This document shows positions 11,225 to 22,960 of a stretch of 64,000 nt of DNA, piece after piece. Under the pieces are notes generated by a model that was not told the origin of the DNA, did no database searches, and saw only the letters and a list, made by a program, of their open reading frames with translations. Each line of letters starts with the position of its first letter. Position 1 is the first letter of the stretch. Where the stretch lies: NCBI GenBank assembly GCA_963169105.1, contig OY720636.1, forward strand, positions 135,151,747-135,215,746, in the 5' to 3' direction. Source of the stretch: Ceriagrion tenellum. Taxonomy: Eukaryota > Arthropoda > Insecta > Odonata > Coenagrionidae. A program made the translations under genes and the position numbers.

Positions 11225-11450
11225 GAACCTATTATTCTCGTCGATTGATTGATAAGGCAACGACAGCCTTGGGTGCTCACCAAGTTTTTGAAAAATTCAG
11301 TCTCACTTTTGGTATTTAGTATTTTTATGTCACGAACAATAACGAGATTTTTTCCAGTACTAGGTACTAATGATTCTAGTTCTTCTAGGAACGTGAGTAC
11401 TGGATTATTTGGTCTCTGTTTATGCTTAACAGGTCAAATTCAACTCCCAT
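11225..11450 (-). pseudogene. Endonuclease C-terminal fragment of the CR1-like LINE
   Basis: The minus strand reads NNPVLTFLEELESLVPSTGK, then NLVIVRDIKIL, then FFKNLVSTQGCRCLINQSTR. This matches the APE-type endonuclease blocks 'RPP...v..FLe.Le', 'n.vivGDFNid' and 'fl..l...gl..lin.pTR'. The GDFN box has become RDIK, which keeps the aspartate but loses the asparagine. The plus-strand open stretch in the same place is a shadow. Confidence 0.82.
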
Positions 11451-11479
11451 ATCTAAGAGTAAAGTAAACTCAATCTACA

Positions 11480-13700
11480 GAAACTATTGAAGCATCACAG
11501 TTACCACAGTGGAGTTAAGACTTCACATAGACTAGAAAACTGGCAGCTCAATTCCATTTTTTAGTTCCTCATGAATTCCATATTCCAAATTTGATTCCTT
11601 ATGCAATTATTTATAAATTCCATATAATAATATTTTGAATTTATCAAGGGCTTAGCTTGATGATGATCTGGGAATCCAATACAGAATCTTAATATTCTTC
11701 CTTGACGGCAATGAATAGAAGAATTACAGGTCAGACATGTTAGCCACTACCGACGATTACTTGGCCATTAGAGCTGCCCCAGATGATAGAGGTGTTGCAC
11801 ACTTTACACCACAAAAAGGCACACCTGGATATTTCCCGCCCTTTAAAACTGAAAAAAATATTTCGGTACTGTAAACGTTAAATCAAAGCTTGCAGCCGGA
11901 TGATGTGCGAAGGTTATCAGTTTGAATCCCTTACATTGAAATATTTTTGGGGTGTTTGAGTATGGGATGCAAACACAGTCTCTCCATACTAAATGCCAAA
12001 CTCACCTTCCCGGTAATGCACCCTGTTATGATTATTCAATGAAATGGCGACCGAGGGACTTCCAAAATTAAAAATCAACCCTCGACCAGTCAATGCGGAA
12101 GTTGCGATATTTTATGACTTTATTCCATAGAACAAGAAACTTCTCCCTCTTCTTAAATGTTCTCATTCGTGATTTCATCCCTCCAACAGATTTTGAGCAT
12201 ATGCACCAGAGAACAATAGCACCATAGCTCAAATGCATCGATCCATTTTTTCCCTTCCATTTTAAATGTACATGTCTCTTTTCCATATGCAAATATGCTC
12301 CAGATAAATGTTTTTATGAGCTATTTTCAAAACCTCCTGTCTATATTGTTCGACGTAAACTGCATTGCGGTTGAAGGCTGACTTATCCTGGTTGATACTG
12401 CAAATTAGGTCTCATAACCCTTATTCCGATTCATGGCGGAATTTTGAGTTTTTAGATTTGCTTAAAAAATATAATTTATAAGAAGAGATTTTGAAATAGG
12501 TCGGTGGTCTATAACTATGTAAGAGTGTGCTAATAAATGGTGAGAGGAAACATCGCTATAAGCCATTTCTTTTATATAATTAAGTATCTCTCAAAAATAT
12601 AACGCTGACTGATACCTGGTGCCGCTGTGGCGCTGAGAAATTGCATGGTGTTTGGATGCGTCTGTTTATTTAAAATTTAAGTAAAGGAACATTAAAGCCA
12701 TTTAAAAAATTGTTTAATTAATATTGATAAAAATAATTTCTTATATTAACTTTCTATCGTTATCTTATTTAATCGATACCTTTATGATGGTACGCTTGTA
12801 ATTCATTTTAAATATTTTTGTAGAAGGAAACATAGTTTTATAAGATGTTATTATTAAATATTACCTTTTAATTATTAGTACTTGTAACTACTTCAAGATA
12901 GCATGCATAACAAGCAATTGTTTGTTTATATTATGATTTCAAATTACTCTGCTCTACTCTAAAAAGCCGTTCGCTGGGAAGTAATTTCATATTTCGCCGA
13001 AAGTGACTCCGAAATCGTTTTGATAATTAACTCTATCTTTGCAAATGATGAAGGCGGAGGAGTAAAAGTGGGAAGGGAAAGGGGATGAACGTCTTGGACC
13101 CTTGTAGGGGACCTTGACTGATGTCTCCTGGTTGAGAGAAAGAAGCGAAACTGTATATGAGACGAGAATAATTGCAGCAATTTCATTCCTAAAATTTTGC
13201 ACTACATTGAGAAGGGTAGGAAGACGGAAGTATGGGATGAATTGGAGATTAGGAGGAACCAGAAGGATAAACACCTGATAAATTAATAAATAGCTGAATG
13301 GCACCTGTTAATTTTCTGCTGAAGCTTCGGTAGTCTTGCATAGACATTTCCAACATTGTAGCTATTAGACCTTCCAGAAAGGCCTTACTTTTGCCATGCA
13401 TAGCAGTTTGCTGTTTTATTTTACGGCATTTCAAATATATCAATGTAAAAGAGCGCTGGGGGATGGAATTGGTCCCGAAAGTTACTGTGTCTCAAAGAAT
13501 TTAAGCGGACTTATAACTGATTAAGTGACTTCCGTATTCTGTAGTTTTTCACCAAAATACTTGAGAGTATTGCACCAGAACAACCACCTTTTGAACTATT
13601 CAAGCAAGTGGTAAACTATCATGGATTACATTGCTTCAGAAATTCTTTGCTCTGCAGGAACTTTTTTCAGCGCAAATTTATTTTTTTATAGGGATCATTT
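11480..13700. other. Mostly A+T-rich spacer; no gene recognised
   Basis: The first part may hold more of the decayed CR1 endonuclease but I cannot align it. A 74-codon minus-strand stretch at 12292-12068 and overlapping minus-strand stretches at 13443-12959 show no family signature. The region 12660-12960 is extremely A+T-rich. Nothing else is supported. Confidence 0.5.
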
Positions 13701-13712
13701 CTGATCTAAACG

Positions 13713-15190
13713 ATGCCAATGTGGATTATAAGCTTCGGCAAAATAAGGCAGACTGGAGAATGCAGCGATGAAGAAGAGCTAAATGGCTTCCGTTTAGGGA
13801 GTGGGAGTAATATTTCTTATGATAAAGAAGAAATTTTAAATGCTCATTCTGATCATGAGGATATTATCAGATCGGAAGAGTTAGGAGAAACAGAGTAGGA
13901 ACAAAGCAATGAAAAGATTTCGAGTGCATGACATTCAAAACGTATAGATAAAAGTTGTGTTACTGCATTGAATCTCGGTTATTCGGTGGAACACTCGCCC
14001 ATAATATGGAGGGACATGCAGTGGATAAGGTGGTCCTTATCAGCAGGACAATTGAACGAGGAGCCGATCGATTCCTACAGCCTATTTATCGATATAAAAA
14101 TTCTAGTTGAAATTGCTGTCTTCTGTTCTCTACAAACTGCTGACATACCCATCAAATACTAAGTCACTGCTTAAAAATATTCTTTGATACTTGGTGTTTG
14201 ATGATAAAGAGACTAGGTAGAAAAAAAGGAAGCCAGGAAAAAAGGAAACCAGATAATCCATACAGCGCATTTGGAATGTCAAAAATTTGAACTTGAGTAA
14301 GTGTTATCTCCCTAATGAGTGCATCCTTGTCGAAGAGCAGTTAGTTAAGGTCAGTAACCGTTATCAATTTTGGATATATGTCCTCAAAGACAGGAACGTA
14401 CGGAATGAAGGTATTTTTGGGCAAACAATTCTTCCATAGATTATCCTCAATTAGGCATTCCATATATTGGTGAGTTAAACGGAAAGAGTACTTTCCAATT
14501 TTTGATAAAGAATCCCAAAGGAATATGGTGGTACTTATCATGGGAGCAAATGTATTGTAACTTGGGAAAGTAAGAAGTAACTTGGAAAAGTAAGAAAGTA
14601 AGAAAATATGCAATCGGACAACCAAATTTTGAGGAGAGAATCAATTTAATTCGTATTGAATTAGTTGAATAACTTAAACTGGTTATTTAAATCATTTAGG
14701 AGGTAAAAACTACCACAGGAAAAATATCAATCAAGGTTATCAGGGCATCAAATTTGATAAACTTGCGGGTAACCATAAGTCAATCTTAAAAAGTTTTAAA
14801 GAATAAGGATTAATGTTTTGGAATAAGTAAGCGCACTTCTTCAGAAAGAATGCTTTCTGTATGCTCGTATAGTCCCCACCCGCTAATTATAAGTCAGTAG
14901 ACATTAGCCAGAGGACATTACAAAGGAAGAAGAGAAGTTCGATAGTAGTATCGCTGAAGATGGTGGAGGCTGCTCATAATGTTGATAACCGTGTACATGA
15001 CCTTGTGGAAGGCCCGAGAAAACTTCACGAACAGCTTACACCGGGTATATCGTCCTTCAAGCGCCAAGGGGGTTTTATGTCCTATCCGACAGATGAAGAC
15101 GGAAAAATTAATGAAGTGTTCTCCACATACATCCTATGCAAATATCGGCGTTACACGAACAAAAATCGTCTCTACCAAAATTGAACATCG
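13713..15190 (+). mobile_element. piggyBac-type transposase relic
   Basis: Three plus-strand pieces follow piggyBac transposase order. The first (13713-13898) is an acidic N-terminal stretch with DEEELNG and DHEDIIRSEELGE. Then SYSLFIDIKILVEIAVF (about 14077-14128) resembles the 'lFf.d.il..Iv..TN' block. The diagnostic piece, in one frame from 14170 to 14410, reads LLKNIL..LVFDDKETR, then SIQRIWNVKNLNLSKCYLPN, then ECILVEEQLVKVSNR and a Y...K....GIF tail. This matches 'f..ilr.l.FDdk.tR', 'ir.iw...' and 'tvDEqLv.FrGR..f..Y.P.KP.kYGIK'. The catalytic aspartate of DEQL is glutamate, and stops interrupt the frame. About 100 residues between the second and third pieces are missing. Confidence 0.78.
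14940..15190 (+). pseudogene. Possible C-terminal DDE segment of the piggyBac relic
   Basis: The stretch reads VVSLKMVEAAHNV, later DEDGKINEVFSTYILCKYRR and YTNKNRL. The first part resembles the segment before the second catalytic aspartate. The last part resembles the 'C.tY...r.TnRWPl' block near the third catalytic aspartate in piggyBac enzymes. It is on the same strand and at a plausible distance from the DEQL segment. The similarity is weak and gapped, so this is a tentative extension. Confidence 0.4.
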
Positions 15191-15219
15191 GGCCAACCAG
15201 ACGGGAAGCCAGTAATCTA

Positions 15220-15690
15220 TCCACCAAGTAAACTTGACTCCTTGGAGACATTCCAATCCAATGGGCTCCAATCGGGCTTTGAATTATGTAACAGTTGTTA
15301 CATAAACCAATTCCTTGCTTTTTAAAACTAAGATGCACGTTAGAAAATTCTTCCCACCCACTAGGTATTAAACCCAGAAACCCACTTCTTGTAAATACGT
15401 ATTAAGATTCTTTAACTGATTGGAGAGAGAACCGAATATTTCCTTGCTGATTTCTACGGTTTTTCACTCATGAGTCAAACTCTCTCCATCTCTGCCAATG
15501 TTTCAATGTATTAGCCGTCCATATTCAACGAGGCAGTCATAACCTGGTGAGATAAAGAGATTTTGACCCGGTGGAAAACTCAAACAGCCTTCGCTTTATA
15601 TTTAACTACTTCATTTTTTGATTTCCTCAATTTCCGTGAAATCCGTGGCAATTCCCTAATCTCGGTGTTTAATACTTTTTCTTTTTCAAC
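15220..15690. other. Spacer, nothing recognised
   Basis: Mixed composition with short overlapping open stretches on both strands that have no family signature. I see no repeat or regulatory motif that I can support. Confidence 0.5.
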
Positions 15691-15699
15691 GCCTTCTCT

Positions 15700-16370
15700 G
15701 AGGAGTGCAACATGTAGTTCCCGTCTCGCCGGGCGCTTCCCCTATCTCAAAATACTTCGCCTCCACTCAAGGAAGACTACGGAGTACGAGGCCGTCTGGC
15801 CGACAGTGCGACGCCAGCGAACGGGGTAAACGGTGTCGGCGAAGGCTTGATTCGTTCAGTCGAAGACGAAATTCGTCGTCTTTTCGGATGAGGGAAGCGA
15901 AGGTACCGGGCGGAAGAAGGGCCGGGGGGTCGCGAGGGCCCCTTTTAAGCGCCCCAACCCATTTTCCAGGCGGCCCGCGCGAGCGCCGCTACAATCACAC
16001 GTAATTATTCCAATTAAGCCTCCGTCTCACGGCGCCCGTATATATATCTACCCCACCCCAGCCCACATCTCCGGGAATCCTCCGCCTCACCCGCACACCA
16101 AGCCATCCCCTCAGGGGCCACCCGACCCTCCGCTTTCAAAACACGCAGCGAGTAAATTTCGTCGTGAGGCAGAGCTGGGAAGGTGAAGGAGTCTCCCTCC
16201 CGCCCACGCTCCTTAATTAACTCAAATCACGAACTCTACCTGCCTCCCCACCCACCCCCTTCTTTGCCTTCCCCACTATCTCCCTTACGGATCCCCATCA
16301 GGGCCACAACCCCTTGAGCCTCCGTTTTCCATTTTAACACACGTGACCTTCTGATGGGGGAGGAAAGGCT
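15700..16370. other. CpG-rich G+C island
   Basis: G+C and CpG rise abruptly (CGCCGGGCGCTTCCC, CGGCCCGCGCGAGCGCCGC). The right half turns into a C-rich CCACCC/CCTCC stretch. Open stretches at 15563-15829 and 15705-16004 (plus) overlap in different frames and look like chance readings of G+C-rich DNA. The CpG density, against a CpG-poor background, suggests an unmethylated regulatory island or a distinct old insertion. I see no TATA box placed to support a transcription start. Confidence 0.55.
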
Positions 16371-16440
16371 CGGGTTGGCTTGGTGGGGCAAGACTCGTTT
16401 TTCAACCCCGAGAAACTGGGTTTGAATCCCGAAATACTAT
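16365..16440 (+). repeat. tRNA-like SINE head (candidate)
   Basis: The sequence ttggcttggtggggcaag (A-box-like) is followed about 35 bases later by gggtttgaatcccg, a good match to the RNA polymerase III B box GGTTCRANNCC. The layout resembles the head of the SINE at 17980-18180: a GG-rich A box, a GAG-rich middle and a GGGTT...TCCCG B box. The body and tail after 16440 are not recognised. Confidence 0.4.
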
Positions 16441-16579
16441 TAGTGGCGGCTATTATCGGCGAGACCTCGATCTTTTCTTGTAAATCAAATGAGGATCACT
16501 TTGAGTGTAACACTTCATCCATTAGTATGGACGAGCAATTACGTGACCCTATGGTGACGTGGACACTTTAGCAACTTAG

Positions 16580-17150
16580 CTTATTTTTTCTCTAATTGTT
16601 TCCCAATTACCGCAACAAAAATCTCCATTGCCATGTCAATCTCCACTACCATGTTTTAGGTGGTTCCGCCTGAAAATGACTTCTTATTATTTCATTGAGA
16701 TCCTGCCAAATTCACAAAAACCTACTTACAGAAACAAACAGAAAAAAATCCCTTTATACACTACTTTTCTCGTGGAGGGAACATTACATAGTGTTAAGAC
16801 TAAGAATAAGCCATAGACTGGGATAAACATAAGGAAAATAGCATAATTGAAATACCATTACAGCAGAACTTTATCAGAAGAGGAAACTACTGAGATACCG
16901 AATGAAAAAATGGGAATCTTACGGCCTAATTTTGTCAGTTTTCAAGAGTCACTACTGAACTAAAGTGAAAAAGGGGTAATCCCATGCAAATGGCGCTACA
17001 GGTGGCCCTGATGGCTAAAATAATTTTTCATTAAAAATAAATTCGTGGAGTAATGTACACATGTGTTCATAATTGTGGTATTAAAAGGTAATGTATTGCA
17101 TCGACAATGGTAGAGAAATGCGGACTCATGTATTTTGTTGTGTGAATTTT
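16580..17150. other. A+T-rich spacer, nothing recognised
   Basis: No open stretch with a family signature, no repeat and no promoter motif that I can support. Confidence 0.5.
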
Positions 17151-17285
17151 TGTATGTGGAATTTTGTCAGATATATATCCCTCCATGTGGAGCTCGAACC
17201 CCTTGGCCCTTGGGTTAGTAATTGAGAAATTCACACAACTACCACTCGTGGTTGGCTTTCGCCGTGAGGGGTTCAATGCTTAAAT
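17150..17285 (-). repeat. Second tRNA-like head (candidate degraded SINE)
   Basis: On the minus strand a B-box-like GGGGTTCGAGCTCC (plus 17188-17201) is preceded by a GGTAGTTGTGTGA A-box-like segment about 40 bases upstream. The spacing suits an internal RNA polymerase III promoter. Stems of a full tRNA cloverleaf cannot be formed, so a tRNA-derived SINE or tRNA pseudogene is more likely than a working tRNA gene. Confidence 0.3.
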
Positions 17286-17699
17286 CTAGTTTACCTTTGT
17301 ATTTCTTACATTCTCCAGGTATTTTTTCCCTCGGGAACCCAACCACGTATTTTTAATGATAAAATCAGCCCAAGGTCTCCTCTTCCGAACAATATTTATT
17401 GCTCTGTCGGAAAAGTGGAGACAAGAGCGTTTATTCTAATCAATGAAGAGAGCAAGGAAATTGGAAGTGACAACATGGTCTACTTAGGAGCCCAATTTAA
17501 CAAATGGTACTTCTCCGTTCTATCATCTAATCATATGGAATTTTGCCACCAATGTCAAATATTGGAAGACGCTTACGTACCCCTACACCACAAATGACAT
17601 ACTTACTTCTTGGTATACTCTTATATAGTATTCTGCTATCGACCTCTTGTTTTATTAATCCAATTAAATATCAAGTATAGGTCCGAGTTAGTGATTCAA

Positions 17700-17765
17700 A
17701 TAATCATTCTTCGCCAACGTTTCGGAATTTAACAATTTTCATCTTCAGGGCTACATACAAAGAAA
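17700..17765 (-). repeat. GAAACGTTGGC signature, possible end of an old retroelement
   Basis: The minus strand reads CCTGAAGATGAAAATTG and then CCGAAACGTTGGCGAAGAA. A 'CTGAAGATG ... GAAACGTTGGC' pair is a recurring signature in animal repeat families, often near the ends of Penelope-like elements. No reverse transcriptase or GIY-YIG coding is seen beside it, so this is only a hint. Confidence 0.25.
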
Positions 17766-17979
17766 AAATGTGAGGCTACAACAATACAAATCTTACACAT
17801 TAACGACCATATAATTTACAACAGATAATTTACAAAAGATAATTACCTCAGAATTTCTATGTAAGGTACAGAATCATTAACAATGCATATTGAGGTAAAC
17901 CATGACCATAGCAGGTCGATTTCAAATTTAAGTATGTTCCAAAGACTAGGACAATAAAATTTTGGTGAATGTTGCTATA

Positions 17980-18180
17980 TATTTATTTATTTTTATTTAT
18001 TTATCTTCACTTACCCGAATACAGCACAATGGGCCAATTTAGGTCGGGTGGATAACAGGAACAAAGGACGAGACACAAACACCCACGTCCTGGGCAGATA
18101 ATATTCTACGCAGGCGGGACCCGAACCCACGATCCTCTTGTTTGCAGGCGAGGACTTTACCCCGCCGCCACCGGGGCCGA
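17980..18180 (-). mobile_element. tRNA-derived SINE with A/T-rich 4-mer tail
   Basis: Read on the minus strand, the element starts at 18180 with TCGGCCCCGGTGGCGGCGGG and an A-box-like GGTGGCGGCGGGGTAAAG. It then has a GAGG-rich middle and a B box GGGTTCGGGTCCCG (plus 18115-18128). The tRNA-unrelated body follows, and the element ends in AAATAAATAAATAAAAATAAATAAAT (plus 17980-18004 reads ATTTATTT). The A-to-B spacing, length near 200 bp and simple-repeat tail are those of a tRNA-derived SINE mobilised by a LINE. I could not find a convincing target-site duplication. It is the best preserved element in the window. Confidence 0.85.
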
Positions 18181-18189
18181 CAAATACCG

Positions 18190-21100
18190 TTGTATTACGG
18201 AAATATCATATTTTACTGTCAAACTTCATATAAATGATACTTTGACGATCTATAAAAACTATCGGTGGTTTTGAAATCTATTTTTAAAAGTAGCTCATAT
18301 TTGTATTGAAATTATACTGAAATCTGCACCGTGTACACAACTCTTACATCTAGTCGTATATAGAGAGAACATTTATAAGGAAAAACCATGATTGCAATGT
18401 CCAGGAGCTAAACTTTTAAAATTAACATTTGTATTTTTATTGAAGGTTGCTTAATAAGCACAAGAAATGTATCAACTTGTTCAAATAAAGGTACATGGAT
18501 CACTGCATATTCCAAACTATAGGTCGGTTTTCTAGCGAGGAAAGGATTCACCACGCTTGATTCTATGAATCGTGAAAAATTGCCTTGCCACGGCAGGAGA
18601 GACAGATATATTTCCTGTGCAGTCTATATCCTTTCAGAAAAATATATTTCGTAAATACACACTCCGTTTTGTTGAAGGCTGATGCAATGAAAGGGTTTCC
18701 TCACCTAATTATACGAGAAAAAGATCGGGGACTTATAAACGGAGATTTACCACCAAGATATTAAGAAATGTAACAGCATAACAATTTACGCCAGCAGCTT
18801 TCACCCTTGTTACCGTGAAGTTATGTCTATTAAAAACACACAAAATACTATCTTGGATTTAAGAAATGTCCTGTCAAGGGGATTGAAACAGTACTAAAAC
18901 TAAATATCTGAAGCGAATACATCCATTTGGTGAAATTAGAGCTAAGATTTCCCTGATAGCTCAAACTGTCATCGATTGGAAGGTTAATGGCCGCAGAAGT
19001 CACTTCACGTAACGCGAAGCTTAGAGGACTGAGATTAGCTCCGAGATCAACGAACTTTCCTTTGCATTTTGACTTTTCATACGCACTAGTGAGGTTTCAT
19101 GGAAAAAATTCTTTTTCATTTATGAAAAAAATTAACTTAAGTCCATCTGAGATGGGGAAACAAATTCTCCAGGGTTTACTGTCATAAAAAATAATTTTTT
19201 GCAGCATTCAATAAGCAGTAGAGCAAACAAGGTACTTGCTTTTTGTAGCATCGACATCTCCTGAATTAAGAAATAACACCTAAACTTGTGTAAAAAAATA
19301 AAAAACAATTATTCGAATAAAATTTTTATTCAAATTCGAATAAAATAAGAAAAGACTGAAAAAATAGATATTGATACGAAATTGGTACGTTTTCCGTATC
19401 TACGTGAACGCTAATTTTATGAAACAAAATGTTATGCCTCGAACTACTTCGAAGAACAGTGGAGTTGGTCGCCAGGTTACTTGAACAGAATCATACTCAA
19501 GTGATCACACAATTTTTGAAGCACTGAGCCAAAAATTATCAACCATAATTGCAGTTCACTTTGAAAGGGGTAGCCATGGTGAACTAAATGGTTAGAGCAT
19601 CGGCGCGATATTCATGTCTCTAACCTTATTATCCTAGCCAATTAAATGATTTTAGTCGCTGTGAAAGTCACAAATTACAGGGAACTGGGACAAATCACGG
19701 TACACTATCTTTACGGAGTCAACCACTGGTGCTTATATTTTCGAAAATAGAATTTGGTCTTTGTTTTAGGCTTTAAAGGTAAACATGAGATAGACTGCCA
19801 AACGTAAGATGCACAACCAAAGCCATCTTCAACGCGAATGCCTTACGTTCACTCAGAACTTTAATTGGCAAATATAAAATAATTCACCCTTAAACATATT
19901 TCGGTAATTAGCATGTGACAGTTATGCATGCCATTACATTCATTCCGTTCGCGATTAGATAAAATATTGCTCAATAAACAATTTAGTACCCCAGATATAC
20001 ACAAAAATTCGGCAAAATGGAATGAAAATAAAAATCACAATTTTTCCGAAATAAAAATCATGACATGTTTATTATTATTCATCCGTTCATTTGAATAATT
20101 AATCTTTATTGAGGAAATTATGAAAAGTTAAGGTTGATGAATAGATCGTCCGTCAAGAACTTTGCCATGAGCATGTTTTAAAAAATACATCCTATGACAA
20201 AATTCAATTCCGCTCAAATTTTATCAATCACCCGTAGCGTAACAGTTGTGGCAGAGGACGTATAGTCTGAAGTTATGGAAGAATTGAAATCCCGTCAATA
20301 TCAAAATGTGATTACGATGAGACGTGTGGAAAACTCCCACTACTTTAAGTTGCCAAAATATCTTTGAAATTGGCTTTTGTGACTGAAGAATAGTTTGTAT
20401 GGTGTACTAAGCACAGCTGTAACTTAACAAATAATTCTGCAACAGAAAAAAAATCTTTTGTTCATGTATTGTTCAATTAAAAGACAGTTCCAGAAATTAA
20501 AAAAAAGAATTGGGGTGGAATGGAAGAATTACGTACTTTGCTACACTTAGCTGATTACAGCATTCTGGCCATGAAGGAAAAAGATACTGTTTAAAATGCT
20601 GAACTATATGGATAATCTCAGATTGAATGAGACTGAAAAGATTGTTATACATTAAACAAATCTTATAGCTTCTAGAAGACAAACTGAAGACAGGATATCA
20701 AGCTAAATGAAGCAAAACGTAGCTTGAGCAGCAAAAATCTGAGAAAAATTTGAAGACTTATCTCCTCAGAGATAGGATTATAAGTGATATCAGAAGCATG
20801 AATGTTTTATGTAAGCAAAATATGCATAGATGGAATTTTATCAGTGGAAGAATCACTGTATATTTAGTAAAATCAGTATGATTAAAGAAACTCTTTATTG
20901 AAAATACGCTAGGGGTATTCTCTCTCATGGTATTAAGTTTTCTACGATAAAAGCATCAAAACTAAGGGATTAAAAGCAATGAAAATGACGCATTACTGAG
21001 AAAAGATAGTGGACAATCGGATGGAAAAAATTCAATAGTTAAATTCTACGAAGGGTTATAAAGAAAAAGTCTTAGTAAAAACTTAGCATTGCAAGTACAT

Positions 21101-21800
21101 ATATGGAGACAGTACAGTGTAAAAAAAGATTCCAACACACTGGACACCTTTTTTGGTACAACTACCTCTTGATAAAACCAATATAGATGGAAAACTAGAA
21201 GGAAAGAATTTATAAGCAAGACTAAGGTAGAAATAGACGAAGGAATTCACGCGGGAAGTTAATCTTAAGTATCATCATTGGATAACAATTAGCAGACAAG
21301 ATCAGACAAGACAAATAGATAGCTTCTTAGGCGCCTGACAAAATGTTCTCACAAACTATGTTGTTAGACATGGTAATGCTGGAGTTTGAAGGTTCTCTCT
21401 TGCAACATGTACAATTATCACAAAAGCAATAGTGGTATGAGATACACATAAGACAATCTGTAGCGATTCAGATATCCAAGAAAAATATTTGAACTATGAA
21501 CTTAAAAAGCAAAAAGTTATAAGAATTTGCTGTAAATACAGTAAAAGACTTGCTGTATTTAATAAAACTGGTTAACGAGTTCCATATTACAGTTGAGCTG
21601 ACTACAAATGACTGGCGATATTTTGCGGTACTATGAGCGGGGAAAAACAGGTTCGCGGGTACTGTGCAATAGCTTGAGGAGATATAATGAAATTTAGGAT
21701 TCCTTTAAATGTACAGTGTCTACGATGAACTCCATAAATAAGACCGATAACTGAACCAGGTGGATAAATTCAGAGATCACACATTCATCCTCACATACTA
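18190..21800. other. A+T-rich spacer without recognised genes
   Basis: About 3.6 kb of A+T-rich DNA. The short open stretches (18987-19187 plus, 20682-20497 minus) have no family signature. Near 19310-19350 the 13-mer attcgaataaaat occurs twice around an inverted AT-rich core. At 19585-19605 an A-box-like ggttagagcatcgg lacks a B box. Around 21000-21650 a few plus-strand fragments look vaguely RT-like but cannot be aligned block by block. Confidence 0.5.
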
Positions 21801-21839
21801 CCTGTCCGCCATATCACAGAGAAATTAGTAGTCCAACTG

Positions 21840-22960
21840 TTTTGTTTCCGCAAATTTGGCCGTGAGCAGTACCTTCCCGCTCCGGAAAAGTTAAAGGGTG
21901 ATGAGAGGCCTGGGAAAAGGAGCAGAGAAGGAAGGGACGGGAGGGAGAGACCCTTTTTCTGAGGGACTCGACGAAAGAGGTGTGTGGTACGAGGGGAGAG
22001 GGCAAGGCGACGAACTTTTCCCTTTCTCTCTCTCACGCGGTCCTCTATCGTCCCGACCTCTTACATATATACACTCTCCCTCTCTCTGTCTCTTGCGTCT
22101 GAAGATAGCGAATGGGAAGAGCACCACTTTCCCATTCCTCTCCACGAGAAATTAGCCGCCACGCCCACATCTCTTTCACACACGCATCAGGGCTCGCTCG
22201 TAGCGACGCGGAAAGTAACAAAAGTCCGGAGGAAGAATCGAGTTACCGCCCTCTAATTGCCGCTTCCCGCACCCTTTCTGTGGAAGGAAGGTCTGGGGAG
22301 GAAAATACACAGAAGGGAAGCAAGGAGGGAGGAATAAAGCCAGATAGATAAGAGGGGAAGGAAGGGGTGATAATGGGGCGAAGGAGAGACAGTAGAGGAG
22401 AGGGTGGGGATATTTTTTCCCTCGTGGCTGGGTCGTAGGAAGCCGATGTGAAAGGGGTGGGTGGATAAGATCTCGGGCTACTTCTTCAACCCTCTTACCC
22501 AGCCCTCCATCTTACCCTGAACCCCCACCGCACCTTCCGCTCTATCATTATCTCTAGTATTTCTCAAAGTGGCGTCGGAGACCACAATACCACCTTCTCT
22601 TTCTCTCTCTCTCTCTGACGGAGCTCGCGATAATTCGAAACAAGACGGGGGAGAGGAATCCATTGCAGCGGGATGCCTTTATCTCTCCATCTCATTTTTT
22701 CCCGTTCACCACCCTCCCTCTCAGCCCCGATACGTCCAGTACTATCCCACGCCGTCCCCCGTTCGCCGGGCGTCATTTCTCAAAAACCCTTTCCCTTCGG
22801 TAGCCCTTCCTCCTAAGCCGTCCTCCCTTCCGCGGCGGCGTGGCCCATTATCCCCTGCCCGCCCTCCATCAAACAACTCCTCTTTCCCGCTGGGGTGTCG
22901 AGGTCCCGAGCCCAAACCACGTAAGACAGGAGTGATGGCGTATGGCGCCCGGGGTACGAG
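21840..22960. other. Long G+C-rich island with purine/pyrimidine asymmetry
   Basis: This is one of the largest islands. Its left half is purine-rich on the plus strand (GGGAGAGG, GGAAGGAAGG) and its right half is pyrimidine-rich (CTCTCTCT, CCCTTCC), with CpG common throughout. It holds the longest open stretch of the window, 216 codons at 22569-23219 (plus). That stretch is serine/proline-rich at first and changes character after the island ends near 22960. No domain, signal peptide or family is recognisable, and overlapping open stretches occur on the other strand. Confidence 0.55.

Larger units (their letters stand above)
9315..11460 (-). mobile_element. Decayed CR1-like LINE (EN and RT)
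   Basis: On the minus strand, from high to low coordinates, I can read the end of an endonuclease (about 11450-11225), the EN-RT linker (GEKITNPSEIATGLNDYFIS, about 11060-10990) and the RT (10511-10095). The thumb and tail follow, down to about 9340 (PKIFNLLP near 9470). All match CR1/Jockey-like LINE blocks in order. Several frameshifts and stops split the reading, so the copy is inactive. The 3' limit near 9315 is set by an A+T-rich run. The 5' limit is set by loss of recognisable endonuclease, so the element is 5' truncated or too decayed to follow further. Confidence 0.88.

Noticed and set aside
11895..11935. B-box-like cagtttgaatccctt on the plus strand
   Set aside because: There is no A box at the right distance and no tRNA-like fold, so a chance match is more likely than a SINE head.
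19575..19625. A-box-like ggttagagcatcgg
   Set aside because: No B box follows within the usual spacing. The later sequence tattcatgtctc is too far from the consensus.
21000..21650. Weak reverse-transcriptase-like fragments on the plus strand
   Set aside because: I could match only isolated short words, not two consecutive conserved blocks, so I do not call an element.
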